Shown: positions 39,068 through 47,494 of the stretch, one piece after another
Layout: every line of letters begins with the position of its first letter
Position numbering within the stretch: the stretch's first letter is position 1
Source of the DNA: Sedimentitalea sp042687825
GTDB taxonomy: Bacteria; Pseudomonadota; Alphaproteobacteria; Rhodobacterales; Rhodobacteraceae
DNA length: 64,000 nt
NCBI RefSeq assembly: GCF_042687825.1
Contig: NZ_JBHUQE010000014.1
Coordinates: 1-64,000, forward strand
Direction of reading: 5' to 3'
Program-made: the position numbers and the translations under genes
Notes under the pieces: generated by a model
What the model saw: only the letters and a program-made list of their open reading frames with translations
What the model was told of the DNA's origin: nothing
Databases searched by the model: none

Positions 39068-40333
39068 ATGCGCAGAGTAGTCGTAACGGGGCTGGGGTTG
39101 GTGACGCCATTGGCCAGTGGAGTCGAAGAAAGCTGGTCGCTTCTGCTGGACGGGCAGTCGGGTGCCGGACCGATCCGGCAATTCGACGCCGCCGCGAGCG
39201 GGGTTACAACCACCTATGCCTGCGAAGTGCCCCGGGGCGATGGCAGCGATGGCACGTTCAACGCCGATGAATGGCTGGCGCCGAAAGAGCAGCGCAAGAT
39301 TGACGATTTCATTCTTTTCGGCATCGCCGCTGCCGACATGGCCGTCAAGGACGCGAACTGGACACCGGAAGGCGAAGAGGATCGGCTGCGGACCGGGGTC
39401 ATGATCGGGTCGGGCATTGGCGGTCTGAGTTCCATTGCCGACACCGCGGTCATGATCAAAGAGAGGGGACCGCGCCGCGTGTCGCCGTTCTTTATTCCCG
39501 GTGCCCTGATCAACCTGATATCCGGTCAGGTCAGCATCCGGTTTGGCTTTAAGGGCCCGAACCATTCGGTGGTGACCGCCTGTTCGACCGGGGCGCATGC
39601 CATCGGCGATGCCGCGCGATTGATTCAGCATGGCGACGCCGAGGTGATGGTTGCCGGCGGCGCCGAGGCCGCGATCTGCGAAATCGGAATTGCCGGCTTC
39701 AATGCCTGCAAGGCGCTGAGCACGAAATATGCCGACGACCCCAAGGCGGCGAGCCGCCCGTATGACACCGACCGCGACGGGTTCGTCATGGGCGAGGGTG
39801 CCGGTGTCGTGGTGCTGGAGGAATACGAGCACGCCAAGGCGCGTGGGGCAAAGATCTATGCCGAGGTTCTGGGCTATGGTCTGTCCGGTGATGCCTATCA
39901 CATCACCGCGCCGTCCGAGAACGGTGAAGGCGGCGAACGATCGATGCGGGCAGCCTTGGCCGATGCCGGACTGGAACCCAAGGACATCGACTATATCAAC
40001 GCGCATGGCACCAGCACGATGGCGGACACCATCGAACTGGGCGCCGTTGAGCGGATGATGGGAGATGCGGCGGGCAAGGTGACCATGTCTTCGTCCAAGT
40101 CGATGACCGGGCATCTGTTGGGGGCGGCGGGCGCGATCGAAGCCATCTTCAGCATTTTGGCAATCCGCGACCAGGTGGCGCCGCCGACCATCAACCTGGA
40201 CAATCCGGCGGTCGAAACCTTGGTGGATCTGGCCCCTAACACCAAACGTGAGCGCGAGATCAACGTGGCGCTGTCCAACTCGTTCGGTTTCGGCGGAACA
40301 AACGCCAGCGTCATCTTCGGGAAAGTCAGCTGA
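39068..40333 (+). CDS. fabF: 3-oxoacyl-ACP synthase II
   Basis: A 421-residue KAS II condensing enzyme. The nucleophile Cys is in VTACSTGAHAIGDA, and the two catalytic His are in NAHGTSTMADT and KSMTGHLLGAAG. The C-terminus NSFGFGGTNASVIF is typical. It starts at 39068 behind AGAGGG. Its stop overlaps the mltG start (TGATG). Confidence 0.97.
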   Translation: MRRVVVTGLGLVTPLASGVEESWSLLLDGQSGAGPIRQFDAAASGVTTTYACEVPRGDGSDGTFNADEWLAPKEQRKIDDFILFGIAAADMAVKDANWTPEGEEDRLRTGVMIGSGIGGLSSIADTAVMIKERGPRRVSPFFIPGALINLISGQVSIRFGFKGPNHSVVTACSTGAHAIGDAARLIQHGDAEVMVAGGAEAAICEIGIAGFNACKALSTKYADDPKAASRPYDTDRDGFVMGEGAGVVVLEEYEHAKARGAKIYAEVLGYGLSGDAYHITAPSENGEGGERSMRAALADAGLEPKDIDYINAHGTSTMADTIELGAVERMMGDAAGKVTMSSSKSMTGHLLGAAGAIEAIFSILAIRDQVAPPTINLDNPAVETLVDLAPNTKREREINVALSNSFGFGGTNASVIFGKVS

Positions 40334-41487
40334 TGTGGCGCGGTCTGGCCTCGAATATGTTGACCTTTCTGATCGTGGGATTGTTCCTGCTGGTCGGGGT
40401 CGTGATTTGGGGCCAGTCGCAGTTCACCGCAGCAGGGCCTTTGCAGCAGGCGATCTGTCTGCGGGTTGAGCGTGGCTCGAACATGACCAAGGTCAGCCAT
40501 ATGCTCGAAGCGCAGGATGCGGTGACGAATGCCACCATTTTCCGACTGGGTGCGGACTATTCCGAAAAAAGCGATCGGTTGAAGGCAGGCAGTTTCCTGA
40601 TCAGGCCGGGCGCGTCGATGGAACAGATCGTCGAGCAGGTGACGCGCGGGGGGGCCAGCACTTGCGGCACCGAGATCGTCTATCGTGTGGGCGTGACCCG
40701 GACCGAGGCGCAGGTGCGTGAGTTGGACCCGGAAAGCGAGCAGTTCATCGAGGTGGCGGCCTTTGATCCGGCAGCGGGCAGCGCGCCGGTGGCCTATCAG
40801 GAAAAACGCGCCTTGGCGGATACACGGTACCGGATCGCACTGGCCGAGGGCGTAACCAGCTGGCAGGTGGTCGAGGCGCTGAAATCCATGGAGATGCTGA
40901 CCGGTGAGATCGCCACACGCCCGGATGAGGGCCGGCTGGCGCCGGACAGCTATGAAGTTTCGGAAGGCGCGGACCGAAATGCGGTCCTGGCCCGAATGCA
41001 GGAGGCGCAGAATCTGCGTATTGCGGCTGCATGGGAGAGCCGGCAGCCGGGCCTGCCGCTGAGCAACCCCGAAGAGATGCTGATCTTGGCTTCGATCATC
41101 GAAAAGGAAACTGGGGTGCCCGAAGAACGCCGGCAGGTGGCCAGCGTGTTCATCAACCGCCTGAATCAGGGCATGAAATTGCAGACCGATCCGACGGTAA
41201 TCTATGGGCTGACTAAGGGGCAGGGCGTTTTGGGGCGCGGTCTGCGGCAGAGCGAGCTGCGCCGGCAGACACCGTGGAATACCTATGTCATCAACGGTTT
41301 GCCGCCGACTCCGATCGCCAACCCGGGCAGGGAAAGTCTGCAGGCGGCGGTTGCTCCTGAGGATACGGATTATCTGTTTTTTGTGGCGGACGGCACTGGC
41401 GGTCATGCCTTTGCCAGTTCGCTGCAGGAGCACAATCGAAATGTGGCGAAATGGCGTGAGATCGAGGCTGGGCGAGCCAATAACTGA
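40333..41487 (+). CDS. mltG: endolytic transglycosylase MltG
   Basis: A 384-residue inner-membrane enzyme that cuts nascent peptidoglycan and limits glycan length. One TM helix lies at about 8-26. The YceG domain has LILASIIEKETGVPEERRQVASVF (catalytic Glu in the IIEKE segment), NRLNQGMKLQTDPTVIYGL and NTYVINGLPPTPIANPG. It is coupled to fabF. The GTA leader begins just downstream. Confidence 0.95.
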   Translation: MWRGLASNMLTFLIVGLFLLVGVVIWGQSQFTAAGPLQQAICLRVERGSNMTKVSHMLEAQDAVTNATIFRLGADYSEKSDRLKAGSFLIRPGASMEQIVEQVTRGGASTCGTEIVYRVGVTRTEAQVRELDPESEQFIEVAAFDPAAGSAPVAYQEKRALADTRYRIALAEGVTSWQVVEALKSMEMLTGEIATRPDEGRLAPDSYEVSEGADRNAVLARMQEAQNLRIAAAWESRQPGLPLSNPEEMLILASIIEKETGVPEERRQVASVFINRLNQGMKLQTDPTVIYGLTKGQGVLGRGLRQSELRRQTPWNTYVINGLPPTPIANPGRESLQAAVAPEDTDYLFFVADGTGGHAFASSLQEHNRNVAKWREIEAGRANN

Positions 41488-41531
41488 GGTCTGGGCGCAG
41501 TGCGCCAAAGCCGCTCTGGTATAGTTGAAAT

Positions 41532-41544
41532 TATCATTTTGTTA
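41532..41544 (+). promoter_or_regulatory. IHF-like site upstream of the GTA promoter
   Basis: TATCATTTTGTTA matches the IHF consensus WATCAANNNNTTR at all but one fixed position. It lies about 43 bases before the -35 box and inside a 7-bp dyad (41532-41550). IHF co-activates the Caulobacter GTA. Confidence 0.45.
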
Positions 41545-41586
41545 ATGATACCGTACGGTTAGGGAGTTGATGGGCGCTGAAATCGC

Positions 41587-41615
41587 TTGACTTAGCGAGC
41601 GGTCTCGCGTATAAG
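41587..41615 (+). promoter_or_regulatory. sigma-70-type promoter of the GTA cluster
   Basis: TTGACT (41587-41592), a 17-base spacer and TATAAG (41610-41615). The spacer holds a perfect inverted repeat GCGAG-CGGT-CTCGC (41595-41608), a candidate operator. It is the best promoter between mltG and g1. Confidence 0.7.
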
Positions 41616-41622
41616 TTGTGTC

Positions 41623-41715
41623 ATGCTAGAAGAAGTAGGCGAGCGGCCGCGGGATACTGTCCCGTCGGCCGTTTTCTGTTTCTCTCGTGCGGAAAATGTT
41701 CAACGCATGAGGTAG
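41623..41715 (+). CDS. possible 30-residue GTA leader peptide
   Basis: A frame beginning MLEEVGERPRD starts near the predicted transcript start, runs through the leader terminator, and ends 10 bases before g1. It has no ribosome site, so it would need leaderless initiation. It could be a leader peptide that couples translation to termination, or chance. Confidence 0.25.
   Translation: MLEEVGERPRDTVPSAVFCFSRAENVQRMR
41644..41684 (+). terminator. leader terminator of the GTA cluster (T1)
   Basis: CGGCCGCGGGA (41644-41654) pairs with TCCCG and CGGCCG (41660-41671, one bulged T) around TACTG, an 11-bp stem, followed by TTTTCTGTTTCTC. It lies between the promoter and g1. Confidence 0.75.
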
Positions 41716-41725
41716 ATGAGCAAAT

Positions 41726-42055
41726 ATGACTTTGATTACCCCGGAGGAGCGCGTCTTGCGGACGGCCGAATTGTTTCGGTCGGTCGAGGAGTCGCTGCAA
41801 AGATTGCGCCAGCAGGCGGAAGACCTGCGAAAGCAACTTGAAGCCGGGGAGGACACAGATTTGTTGGATGGTAGCAAGCAGGTTGCGGCAGTCGAAAGGC
41901 TGATCGGAACTTGCCAGAAGGTGGAGACTAGCCTTGTCGAGCAGCAACAAAAACAAGCGGGAATCGTCCGGGGCGGATACGCTCTTGACCTTAACGCCGC
42001 TCGGGTTGAGGTCGGGTGCCGATTGGCTCGCCTCAGAACCTGTCGCGATACGTGA
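41726..42055 (+). CDS. g1: GTA g1, small terminase-like protein
   Basis: A 109-residue, mostly helical protein at the first position of the GTA cluster. The coiled-coil N-terminus (RTAELFRSVEESLQRLRQ) fits the small terminase-like g1 of RcGTA, which works with g2 in packaging host DNA. The ribosome site is weak. The end overlaps the start of g2 by 122 bases, more than is usual. Confidence 0.75.
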   Translation: MTLITPEERVLRTAELFRSVEESLQRLRQQAEDLRKQLEAGEDTDLLDGSKQVAAVERLIGTCQKVETSLVEQQQKQAGIVRGGYALDLNAARVEVGCRLARLRTCRDT

Positions 42056-43349
42056 CCTGTTCCTGGAAACACTTGGGGAGGGAGGGCTTTGCGCCCTCCC
42101 TTTTCTTTTCGAGTTCTGGGCGCTTGAACATCAATTGCCGCCCGAAGGAAACTGGCGCGCCTGGGTGATCATGGGTGGCCGGGGCGCGGGAAAGACCCGG
42201 GCCGGTGCGGAATGGGTGCGCAGCCAGGTCGAGGGCGCCCGCCCTCTGGATCCGGGCAAAATGAAGCGGGTGGCACTGGTCGGTGAAACCTATGATCAGG
42301 TGCGCGACGTTATGATTCAGGGTGACAGTGGTATTCTTGCCTGTTCACCCCCCGATCGAAAACCTGTCTGGAAGGCAACCGAGCGCAAGCTGATCTGGGA
42401 CAATGGCGCCGAGGCGCAGGCGTTTTCGGCCAGCGACCCCGAAAGCCTGCGCGGGCCGCAATTCGATGCCGCCTGGGTCGATGAACTGGCCAAGTGGAAA
42501 AGGGCCCGGGAGACCTGGGACATGCTGCAATTCGCCTTGCGTCTGGGCGATAAGCCGCAGGTCTGCGTGACCACCACGCCGCGCAATGTCGGAGTTTTGA
42601 AGGAACTGCTGAGTGCCTCGTCGACGGTGGTGACCCACGCACCGACCGAGGCCAATCGCGCGAATCTGGCCGCGAGTTTTCTGGAAGAGGTCCGCAGCCG
42701 CTATGCCGGCACCCGGCTGGGGCGGCAGGAACTGGATGGTGTGTTGTTGGCGGATGCCGAGGGGGCGTTGTGGACCACGGATATGGTGCAGGCTGCACGG
42801 ATCGGCTCGGTGCCCGCACTGGATCGCGTGATCGTGGCGCTGGACCCGGCGGTGACATCCGGTACGGGATCGGATGAATGCGGGATCATCGTTGCCGGCG
42901 CTCAGACCCAGGGGCCGCCGCAGGATTGGCGCGCCTATGTGCTGGCAGATCATACGGTACAGGGCGTCGGGCCAACGGGGTGGGCACGCGCCGCGATTGC
43001 GGCGATGGACCGGTATGGCGCCGAACGGCTGGTGGCCGAGGTGAACCAGGGCGGGCAACTGGTCGAAGAGGTGATCCGCCAGGTGGATCCTCTGGTGCCT
43101 TTCAAGGCGGTGCATGCATCGCGGGGCAAGAGCGCCCGGGCGGAACCGGTGGCGGCGCTGTACGAGCAGGGCCGGGTGCGGCACGTCAGGGGGCTGGCCG
43201 AACTGGAAGAGCAGATGTGTCTGATGACACCGCGGGGATATGAGGGACCGGGCAGCCCGGACCGCGCAGATGCTTTGGTCTGGGCGCTGCACGAGTTGAT
43301 GATCGCGCCGGCGGCGCAATATCGGCGCCCGCGCATTCGCACCCTTTGA
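41934..43349 (+). CDS. g2: GTA g2, large terminase
   Basis: A 471-residue packaging motor. The ATPase has GGRGAGKT (81-88) and Walker B with catalytic acid in AAWVDELAKW (D183, E184). The RNase H-like nuclease domain starts at VIVALDPAVTSGTGSDECG (D303). The family begins well at ALPFLFEFWALEHQLPPEG. I take the TTG at 41934 because GGAG lies seven bases upstream; later TTGs are possible. A terminator-like hairpin lies within its first 60 codons. Confidence 0.93.
   Translation: MSSSNKNKRESSGADTLLTLTPLGLRSGADWLASEPVAIRDLFLETLGEGGLCALPFLFEFWALEHQLPPEGNWRAWVIMGGRGAGKTRAGAEWVRSQVEGARPLDPGKMKRVALVGETYDQVRDVMIQGDSGILACSPPDRKPVWKATERKLIWDNGAEAQAFSASDPESLRGPQFDAAWVDELAKWKRARETWDMLQFALRLGDKPQVCVTTTPRNVGVLKELLSASSTVVTHAPTEANRANLAASFLEEVRSRYAGTRLGRQELDGVLLADAEGALWTTDMVQAARIGSVPALDRVIVALDPAVTSGTGSDECGIIVAGAQTQGPPQDWRAYVLADHTVQGVGPTGWARAAIAAMDRYGAERLVAEVNQGGQLVEEVIRQVDPLVPFKAVHASRGKSARAEPVAALYEQGRVRHVRGLAELEEQMCLMTPRGYEGPGSPDRADALVWALHELMIAPAAQYRRPRIRTL
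42080..42109 (+). terminator. terminator-like hairpin at the start of g2 (T2)
   Basis: GGGAGGGC (42080-42087) pairs with GCCCTCCC (42093-42100) around TTTGC, followed by TTTTCTTTT. It begins 25 bases after the g1 stop, within the g2 reading frame. Confidence 0.7.
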
Positions 43350-43397
43350 TGCAAGCATCACGCCCGGCCTGATTGGCTGTCGGCGGGTGTTGCGGGA

Positions 43398-43417
43398 CCA
43401 CCGTACGGTGGCTTTTT
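43398..43417 (+). terminator. terminator-like hairpin between g2 and g3 (T3)
   Basis: CCACC-GTAC-GGTGG (43398-43411) followed by CTTTTT, in the 158-bp gap between g2 and g3. The stem is short but GC-rich. Confidence 0.55.
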
Positions 43418-43507
43418 CGAATTTTACCAAACATCGGGCAAAAGGTTCGCAACGGACCGGTCGGCGCGGATCAGACGCCCGGCGATGATCAAATAGGAGC
43501 GTCAAAT

Positions 43508-44695
43508 ATGGTTTTTGATTTCTTGCGTCGTGGCGCGGGGGCCGAGGTGCCAGAGACCAAGGCAAGCGCGACGCGGCCCGTGATCGCTTATCACAATGCT
43601 GGTCGGGTTGCCTGGAGTCCGCGGGACACGGCATCTCTGACGCGCACCGGCTTTGCTGGTAACCCGGTCGGGTTTCGCTCGGTCAAGCTGATTGCCGAAG
43701 CGGCTGCGGCTCTGCCGCTGGTCCTGCAGGATCGCAGCCAGCGCTATGACGTACATCCTGTTCTCAGCCTGATGCGTCGACCGAATACGGCACAGGGCCG
43801 CGCGGAACTGATGGAGTCGCTGTTTGGCCAGTTGCTGCTGTCGGGCAACGCCTATGTCGAAGCGGTCATGGGAGAAGGTCAGCTGCCGCTGGAACTGCAT
43901 GTCCTGCGGTCGGACCGGATGAAAGTGTTGCCCGGTGCGGATGGCTGGCCTGTCGCCTATGAATACAGCGTCGGTGGCAAGGCGCACCGGTTCCAAGCCA
44001 CCGGCCAAGTCTCGCCGATCTGTCACATCAAGTCGTTTCACCCGCAGGATGACCACTACGGGTTTTCGCCGATGCAGGCGGCAGCGATGGCGGTGGACGT
44101 GCACAACAGTGCATCGCGCTGGTCCAAGGCGTTGCTGGACAATGCGGCCCGTCCAAGTGGCGCGCTGGTCTATAACGGCTCGGACGGGCATGGCTCGATG
44201 GCCGATGACCAATTCCGGCGCCTGTCCGAGGAAATCGAGGCGAATTATCAGGGAGCCCGCAACGCGGGACGGCCCATGGTGCTGGAGGGCGGGCTGGATT
44301 GGAAGCCGATGGGGTTCTCGCCCAGCGACATGGAATTCCAGAAAACCAAGGAATCGGCTGCACGCGAGATCGCACTGGCCTTTGGAGTGCCGCCGATGCT
44401 GATCGGCATCCAGGGCGATGCGACTTATGCCAATTACCAGGAGGCGAACCGCGCCTTTTATCGGCTGACGGTGCTGCCGCTGGCCACCCGGGTTGCCTCG
44501 GTCCTGAGCGACTGGCTGACCCAGTTCAGCGGTGAAGACGTGGAGTTGAAACCGGACTTGGATCAGGTTCCGGCCCTGGCTGCGGAACGGGATGCACAAT
44601 GGTCCCGTGTGAAAGGCGCCGACTTTCTGACCGAGGCGGAGAAGCGTGCATTGCTGGGTCTGCCCGCCTTGCCCGAAGGCGGTTCGGATGGATGA
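43508..44695 (+). CDS. g3: GTA g3, portal protein
   Basis: A 395-residue HK97-type portal. It begins MVFDFLRRGAG and has the stem and wing segments ISFHPQDDHYGFSPM-like (SFHPQDDHYGFSPMQAA), KESAAREIALAFGVPP and ANYQEANRAFYRLT. Twelve copies form the DNA entry ring. The start at 43508 follows AGGAG. Its end overlaps g3.5. Confidence 0.94.
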   Translation: MVFDFLRRGAGAEVPETKASATRPVIAYHNAGRVAWSPRDTASLTRTGFAGNPVGFRSVKLIAEAAAALPLVLQDRSQRYDVHPVLSLMRRPNTAQGRAELMESLFGQLLLSGNAYVEAVMGEGQLPLELHVLRSDRMKVLPGADGWPVAYEYSVGGKAHRFQATGQVSPICHIKSFHPQDDHYGFSPMQAAAMAVDVHNSASRWSKALLDNAARPSGALVYNGSDGHGSMADDQFRRLSEEIEANYQGARNAGRPMVLEGGLDWKPMGFSPSDMEFQKTKESAAREIALAFGVPPMLIGIQGDATYANYQEANRAFYRLTVLPLATRVASVLSDWLTQFSGEDVELKPDLDQVPALAAERDAQWSRVKGADFLTEAEKRALLGLPALPEGGSDG

Positions 44696-44915
44696 CAAGC
44701 GCAGCAAGTTCGAACCGTTTGAATGCGGGCCGGGGCTGATGCTGGCGGCGCATGAAAAGGTCAGCAAGATCCACCACGACAATCTTTTGCAGCGGTTGGG
44801 GCGGCTGGAAGAGATGATGGAACGCCTGGAACGCCGGTTGTGGCTGGCCGTCTATGGCGTCGTGGCGGTGATCCTGGGGCAGGCGGTTCAATCCTTTGTC
44901 GTCGCCGTGCCCTGA
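44688..44915 (+). CDS. g3.5: GTA g3.5, small membrane-associated protein
   Basis: A 75-residue protein overlapping the portal stop. It has a coiled coil (LLQRLGRLEEMMERLERRL) and a C-terminal hydrophobic helix (LAVYGVVAVILGQAVQSF). It matches the position and build of g3.5 in other GTAs. The function is unknown. Confidence 0.8.
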   Translation: MDDKRSKFEPFECGPGLMLAAHEKVSKIHHDNLLQRLGRLEEMMERLERRLWLAVYGVVAVILGQAVQSFVVAVP

Positions 44916-44950
44916 GACGCGAAAAGAAACCGGATAACAAGGAGTGTGTC

Positions 44951-45508
44951 ATGGAAACGGACACCGGGCTAGAGCACAAGTTCGCCAGGTTTGGCGACGG
45001 GCTGAGCGTCACCGAAGACGCGGTGATCTCAGGCTATGCCAGCCTGTTCGGAGAGACCGATCAGGGCGGCGATATAGTGCAAGAGGGCGCCTATGCGGTG
45101 TCGATCAAAGGGCTGGAACGGAGCGGCCAACGGGTCAAGATGTTGTGGCAGCACGATCCGGCACAACCGATCGGTGTTTGGGACGAGGTGCGCGAAGACG
45201 CCAAAGGCCTGTGGGTCAAGGGGCGGTTGTTGGACAGCACGCAAAAGGGGCGTGAGGCCGCAGCCCTGATCGCGGCGGGTGCCATCGACGGTCTTTCGAT
45301 CGGCTATCGCACACAAAAGGCAAGCAAGAATGACAAGGGCCAGCGGCTCTTGACCGAACTGGAGCTTTGGGAGGTGTCCTTGGTGACCTTTCCGATGCTG
45401 CCCAGTGCGCGAGTGGCGGCCAAGGGCGACAGCCTGGCGGCGGAAGCCACTTTGCGTGAATTGGCGGCGACACTGGAGAGTGCGCGGCTGGAGCTGGCGC
45501 GCCGATAA
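44951..45508 (+). CDS. g4: GTA g4, HK97-family prohead protease
   Basis: A 185-residue capsid maturation protease. It has SGYASLFGETDQGGDIVQEG, MLWQHDPAQPIGVWDEVRED (catalytic His) and AIDGLSIGY (catalytic Ser), then LWEVSLVTFPMLPSARV. The start at 44951 follows AAGGAG. It trims the N-terminal delta domain of the g5 capsid. Confidence 0.94.
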   Translation: METDTGLEHKFARFGDGLSVTEDAVISGYASLFGETDQGGDIVQEGAYAVSIKGLERSGQRVKMLWQHDPAQPIGVWDEVREDAKGLWVKGRLLDSTQKGREAAALIAAGAIDGLSIGYRTQKASKNDKGQRLLTELELWEVSLVTFPMLPSARVAAKGDSLAAEATLRELAATLESARLELARR

Positions 45509-45520
45509 CCGCGCCTTTTT
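45496..45520 (+). terminator. terminator-like hairpin between g4 and g5 (T4)
   Basis: GGCGCG (45496-45501) pairs with CGCGCC (45510-45515) around eight bases containing the g4 stop, followed by TTTTT. It would stop transcripts before the capsid gene unless read through. Confidence 0.6.
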
Positions 45521-45544
45521 CTCACCCACAGACAGGATGTTCCG

Positions 45545-46726
45545 ATGAACAAGACCGACGGATCGGCCATGGCCGGCGATGGTGTGCCCCTGGTTCAGGA
45601 GGTGAAGCAGGCGATGACCGGCTTCGTGAGCGAATTCAAGGGCTTTCAAGATGAAATCGAAAAGAAACTTCAACAAACGGAAGAGCGACTGACCATGCTG
45701 GATCGAAAATCTCAAATCGCGGCGCGTCCGCATCTGTCTGCTGCCACCGACGAGGGCGCACCGCACCAGAAGGCTTTCAATGCCTATCTGCGTTCGGGTG
45801 AAGACGAAGGCTTGCGCGGTCTGGAGCTGGCCGGAAAGTCGATGTCGACCGCTGTCAACAGCGATGGCGGCTATCTCGTGGATCCCCAGACTTCTGATGC
45901 GGTTCAGTCGGTGCTGCATTCGACCGCTTCGATCCGGGCAATCGCATCGGTTGTGAATGTCGAGGCGACCAGCTTTGACGTGCTGGTGGACCACACCGAT
46001 GTCGGTGCCGGCTGGGCGACCGAAACCGGCCCGCAGTCGGAAACCGATACGCCGCAGATCGACCGTATCACCATCCCGCTGCACGAGCTGAGCGCCCTGC
46101 CCAAAGCAAGCCAGCGTCTGCTGGATGACAGTGCCTTTGACATCGAAGGCTGGCTGGCCGGCCGGATCGCTGACAAGTTCGCACGTGCCGAGGCGGCCGC
46201 ATTCATCAATGGCAACGGTCAGGACAAGCCGCGTGGCATTCTGGATCACGCCAAGGTCGACAACGATGTTTGGACCTGGGGAAATATCGGTTACGTGCCC
46301 ACCGGCATTGATGGGGATATCGGCGGCGGCGACGCAATCGTCGATGTCGTCTATGCGCTGGGGGCGCAGTACCGGGCCAATGCGAGTTTCGTGATGAACT
46401 CGAAGACCGCCGGGCTGGTGCGCAAGCTGAAGGATGCGGATGGCCGTTTCCTTTGGTCCGACGGTCTGGCCGCCGGCGAGCCGGCGCGCCTTATGGGATA
46501 CCCGGTCGTGGTCGCCGAGGACATGCCCGATGCGGCGAGCGACGCCTATGCCATTGCCTTTGGCGATTTCAACAGCGGTTACACCATTGCCGAGCGGCCT
46601 GATCTGCGTGTGTTGCGGGATCCGTTCAGCGCCAAGCCGCATGTCCTGTTCTATGCCACCAAGCGCGTCGGCGGCGATGTTTCGGATTTTGCCGCAATCA
46701 AGCTGCTGAAATTCGGCGTCGCCTAA
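45545..46726 (+). CDS. g5: GTA g5, major capsid protein
   Basis: A 393-residue HK97-fold capsid protein. The N-terminal 100 residues hold a coiled-coil delta domain (GFVSEFKGFQDEIEKKLQQT) removed by g4. The mature shell begins near AFNAYLRSGEDEGLRGLE. Later signatures are DPQTSDAVQSVLHSTASIRAIA and AFINGNGQDKPRGILDH. It is the most diagnostic GTA protein. Confidence 0.97.
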   Translation: MNKTDGSAMAGDGVPLVQEVKQAMTGFVSEFKGFQDEIEKKLQQTEERLTMLDRKSQIAARPHLSAATDEGAPHQKAFNAYLRSGEDEGLRGLELAGKSMSTAVNSDGGYLVDPQTSDAVQSVLHSTASIRAIASVVNVEATSFDVLVDHTDVGAGWATETGPQSETDTPQIDRITIPLHELSALPKASQRLLDDSAFDIEGWLAGRIADKFARAEAAAFINGNGQDKPRGILDHAKVDNDVWTWGNIGYVPTGIDGDIGGGDAIVDVVYALGAQYRANASFVMNSKTAGLVRKLKDADGRFLWSDGLAAGEPARLMGYPVVVAEDMPDAASDAYAIAFGDFNSGYTIAERPDLRVLRDPFSAKPHVLFYATKRVGGDVSDFAAIKLLKFGVA

Positions 46727-46761
46727 GCGGCACCGAATGCAGGGCCGGGCAACCGGATCTG

Positions 46762-46846
46762 TGGTGGGCACGCGTCAGGACAGACCCTCCTTGTTGTCTA
46801 GCTGCTCCCCTCCGTCCGAGCAACTTGGGGCGGCGCGTGTCCACCA
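46762..46846 (+). repeat. long inverted repeat with inner hairpin between g5 and g6
   Basis: TGGTGGGCACGCG (46762-46774) and CGCGTGTCCACCA (46834-46846) pair fully as RNA with one G-U. Inside, AGCTGCTC (46800-46807) pairs with GAGCAACT (46818-46825) with one mismatch. The gap of 168 bases is otherwise non-coding. Confidence 0.6.
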
Positions 46847-46894
46847 AATCAGGATGAATTGGCCCGGAGGGGGCCGAGCTTGCGGAGTGAAGTG

Positions 46895-47494
46895 ATGATG
46901 TTGATTGAAGAGGCCACCGTGTCCGATGCGGCTTTGCCGGTGGCAGAGTTCAAGGCGCATTTGCGTATGGGAACCGGGTTCGGCGAAGACAGTCTGCAGG
47001 ATAGTGTCCTGAGGGGTTTTCTGCGTGCTGCTATCGCGGCCATCGAAGCCCGCACGGGCAAGATTCTGATTTCCCGCGACTTCACCTGGTCCTTGACAGG
47101 CTGGCGGGATCGGGCAGGCCAGGTTCTGCCGGTGGCACCGGTAACACACATCACCGGAGTGACGCTGATTGACGCGCTGGACAGGGAAACGGTTCTGCCG
47201 GACGAAAAATTCCGGCTGGAGCCGGACAGCCAGAGACCGCGCCTGCGCCCCATCGGAAGCCTTTTGCCGCTGGTCCAGACCGGCGGTGCGGTGCGCATCG
47301 GGTTCACCGCCGGTATTGCGATGGATTGGGGCAGTCTGCCGGCTGATTTGGGGCAGGCGGTTCTGTTGTTGGCCGCGCATTACTACGAGTATCGCAACGA
47401 GACGACTCTGAGCGACGGTTGCATGCCGTTTGGTGTGACCAGCCTGATACAGCGATACCGCGCGATGCGCGTCGGGATCGGAGCCGGCCAATGA
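46895..47494 (+). CDS. g6: GTA g6, head-tail adaptor
   Basis: A 199-residue adaptor (phage gp6/HK97 gp6-like connector, rcc01688 type). It begins with VAEFKAHLRMG, followed by LRGFLRAAIAAIEARTGK, as in connector proteins. The start at 46895 follows GGAG. It sits under the portal ring. The stop overlaps g7 (ATGA). Confidence 0.88.
   Translation: MMLIEEATVSDAALPVAEFKAHLRMGTGFGEDSLQDSVLRGFLRAAIAAIEARTGKILISRDFTWSLTGWRDRAGQVLPVAPVTHITGVTLIDALDRETVLPDEKFRLEPDSQRPRLRPIGSLLPLVQTGGAVRIGFTAGIAMDWGSLPADLGQAVLLLAAHYYEYRNETTLSDGCMPFGVTSLIQRYRAMRVGIGAGQ

Noticed and set aside
45029..46771. 580-codon minus-strand frame across g4-g5
   Set aside because: Antisense shadow of the protease and capsid genes.
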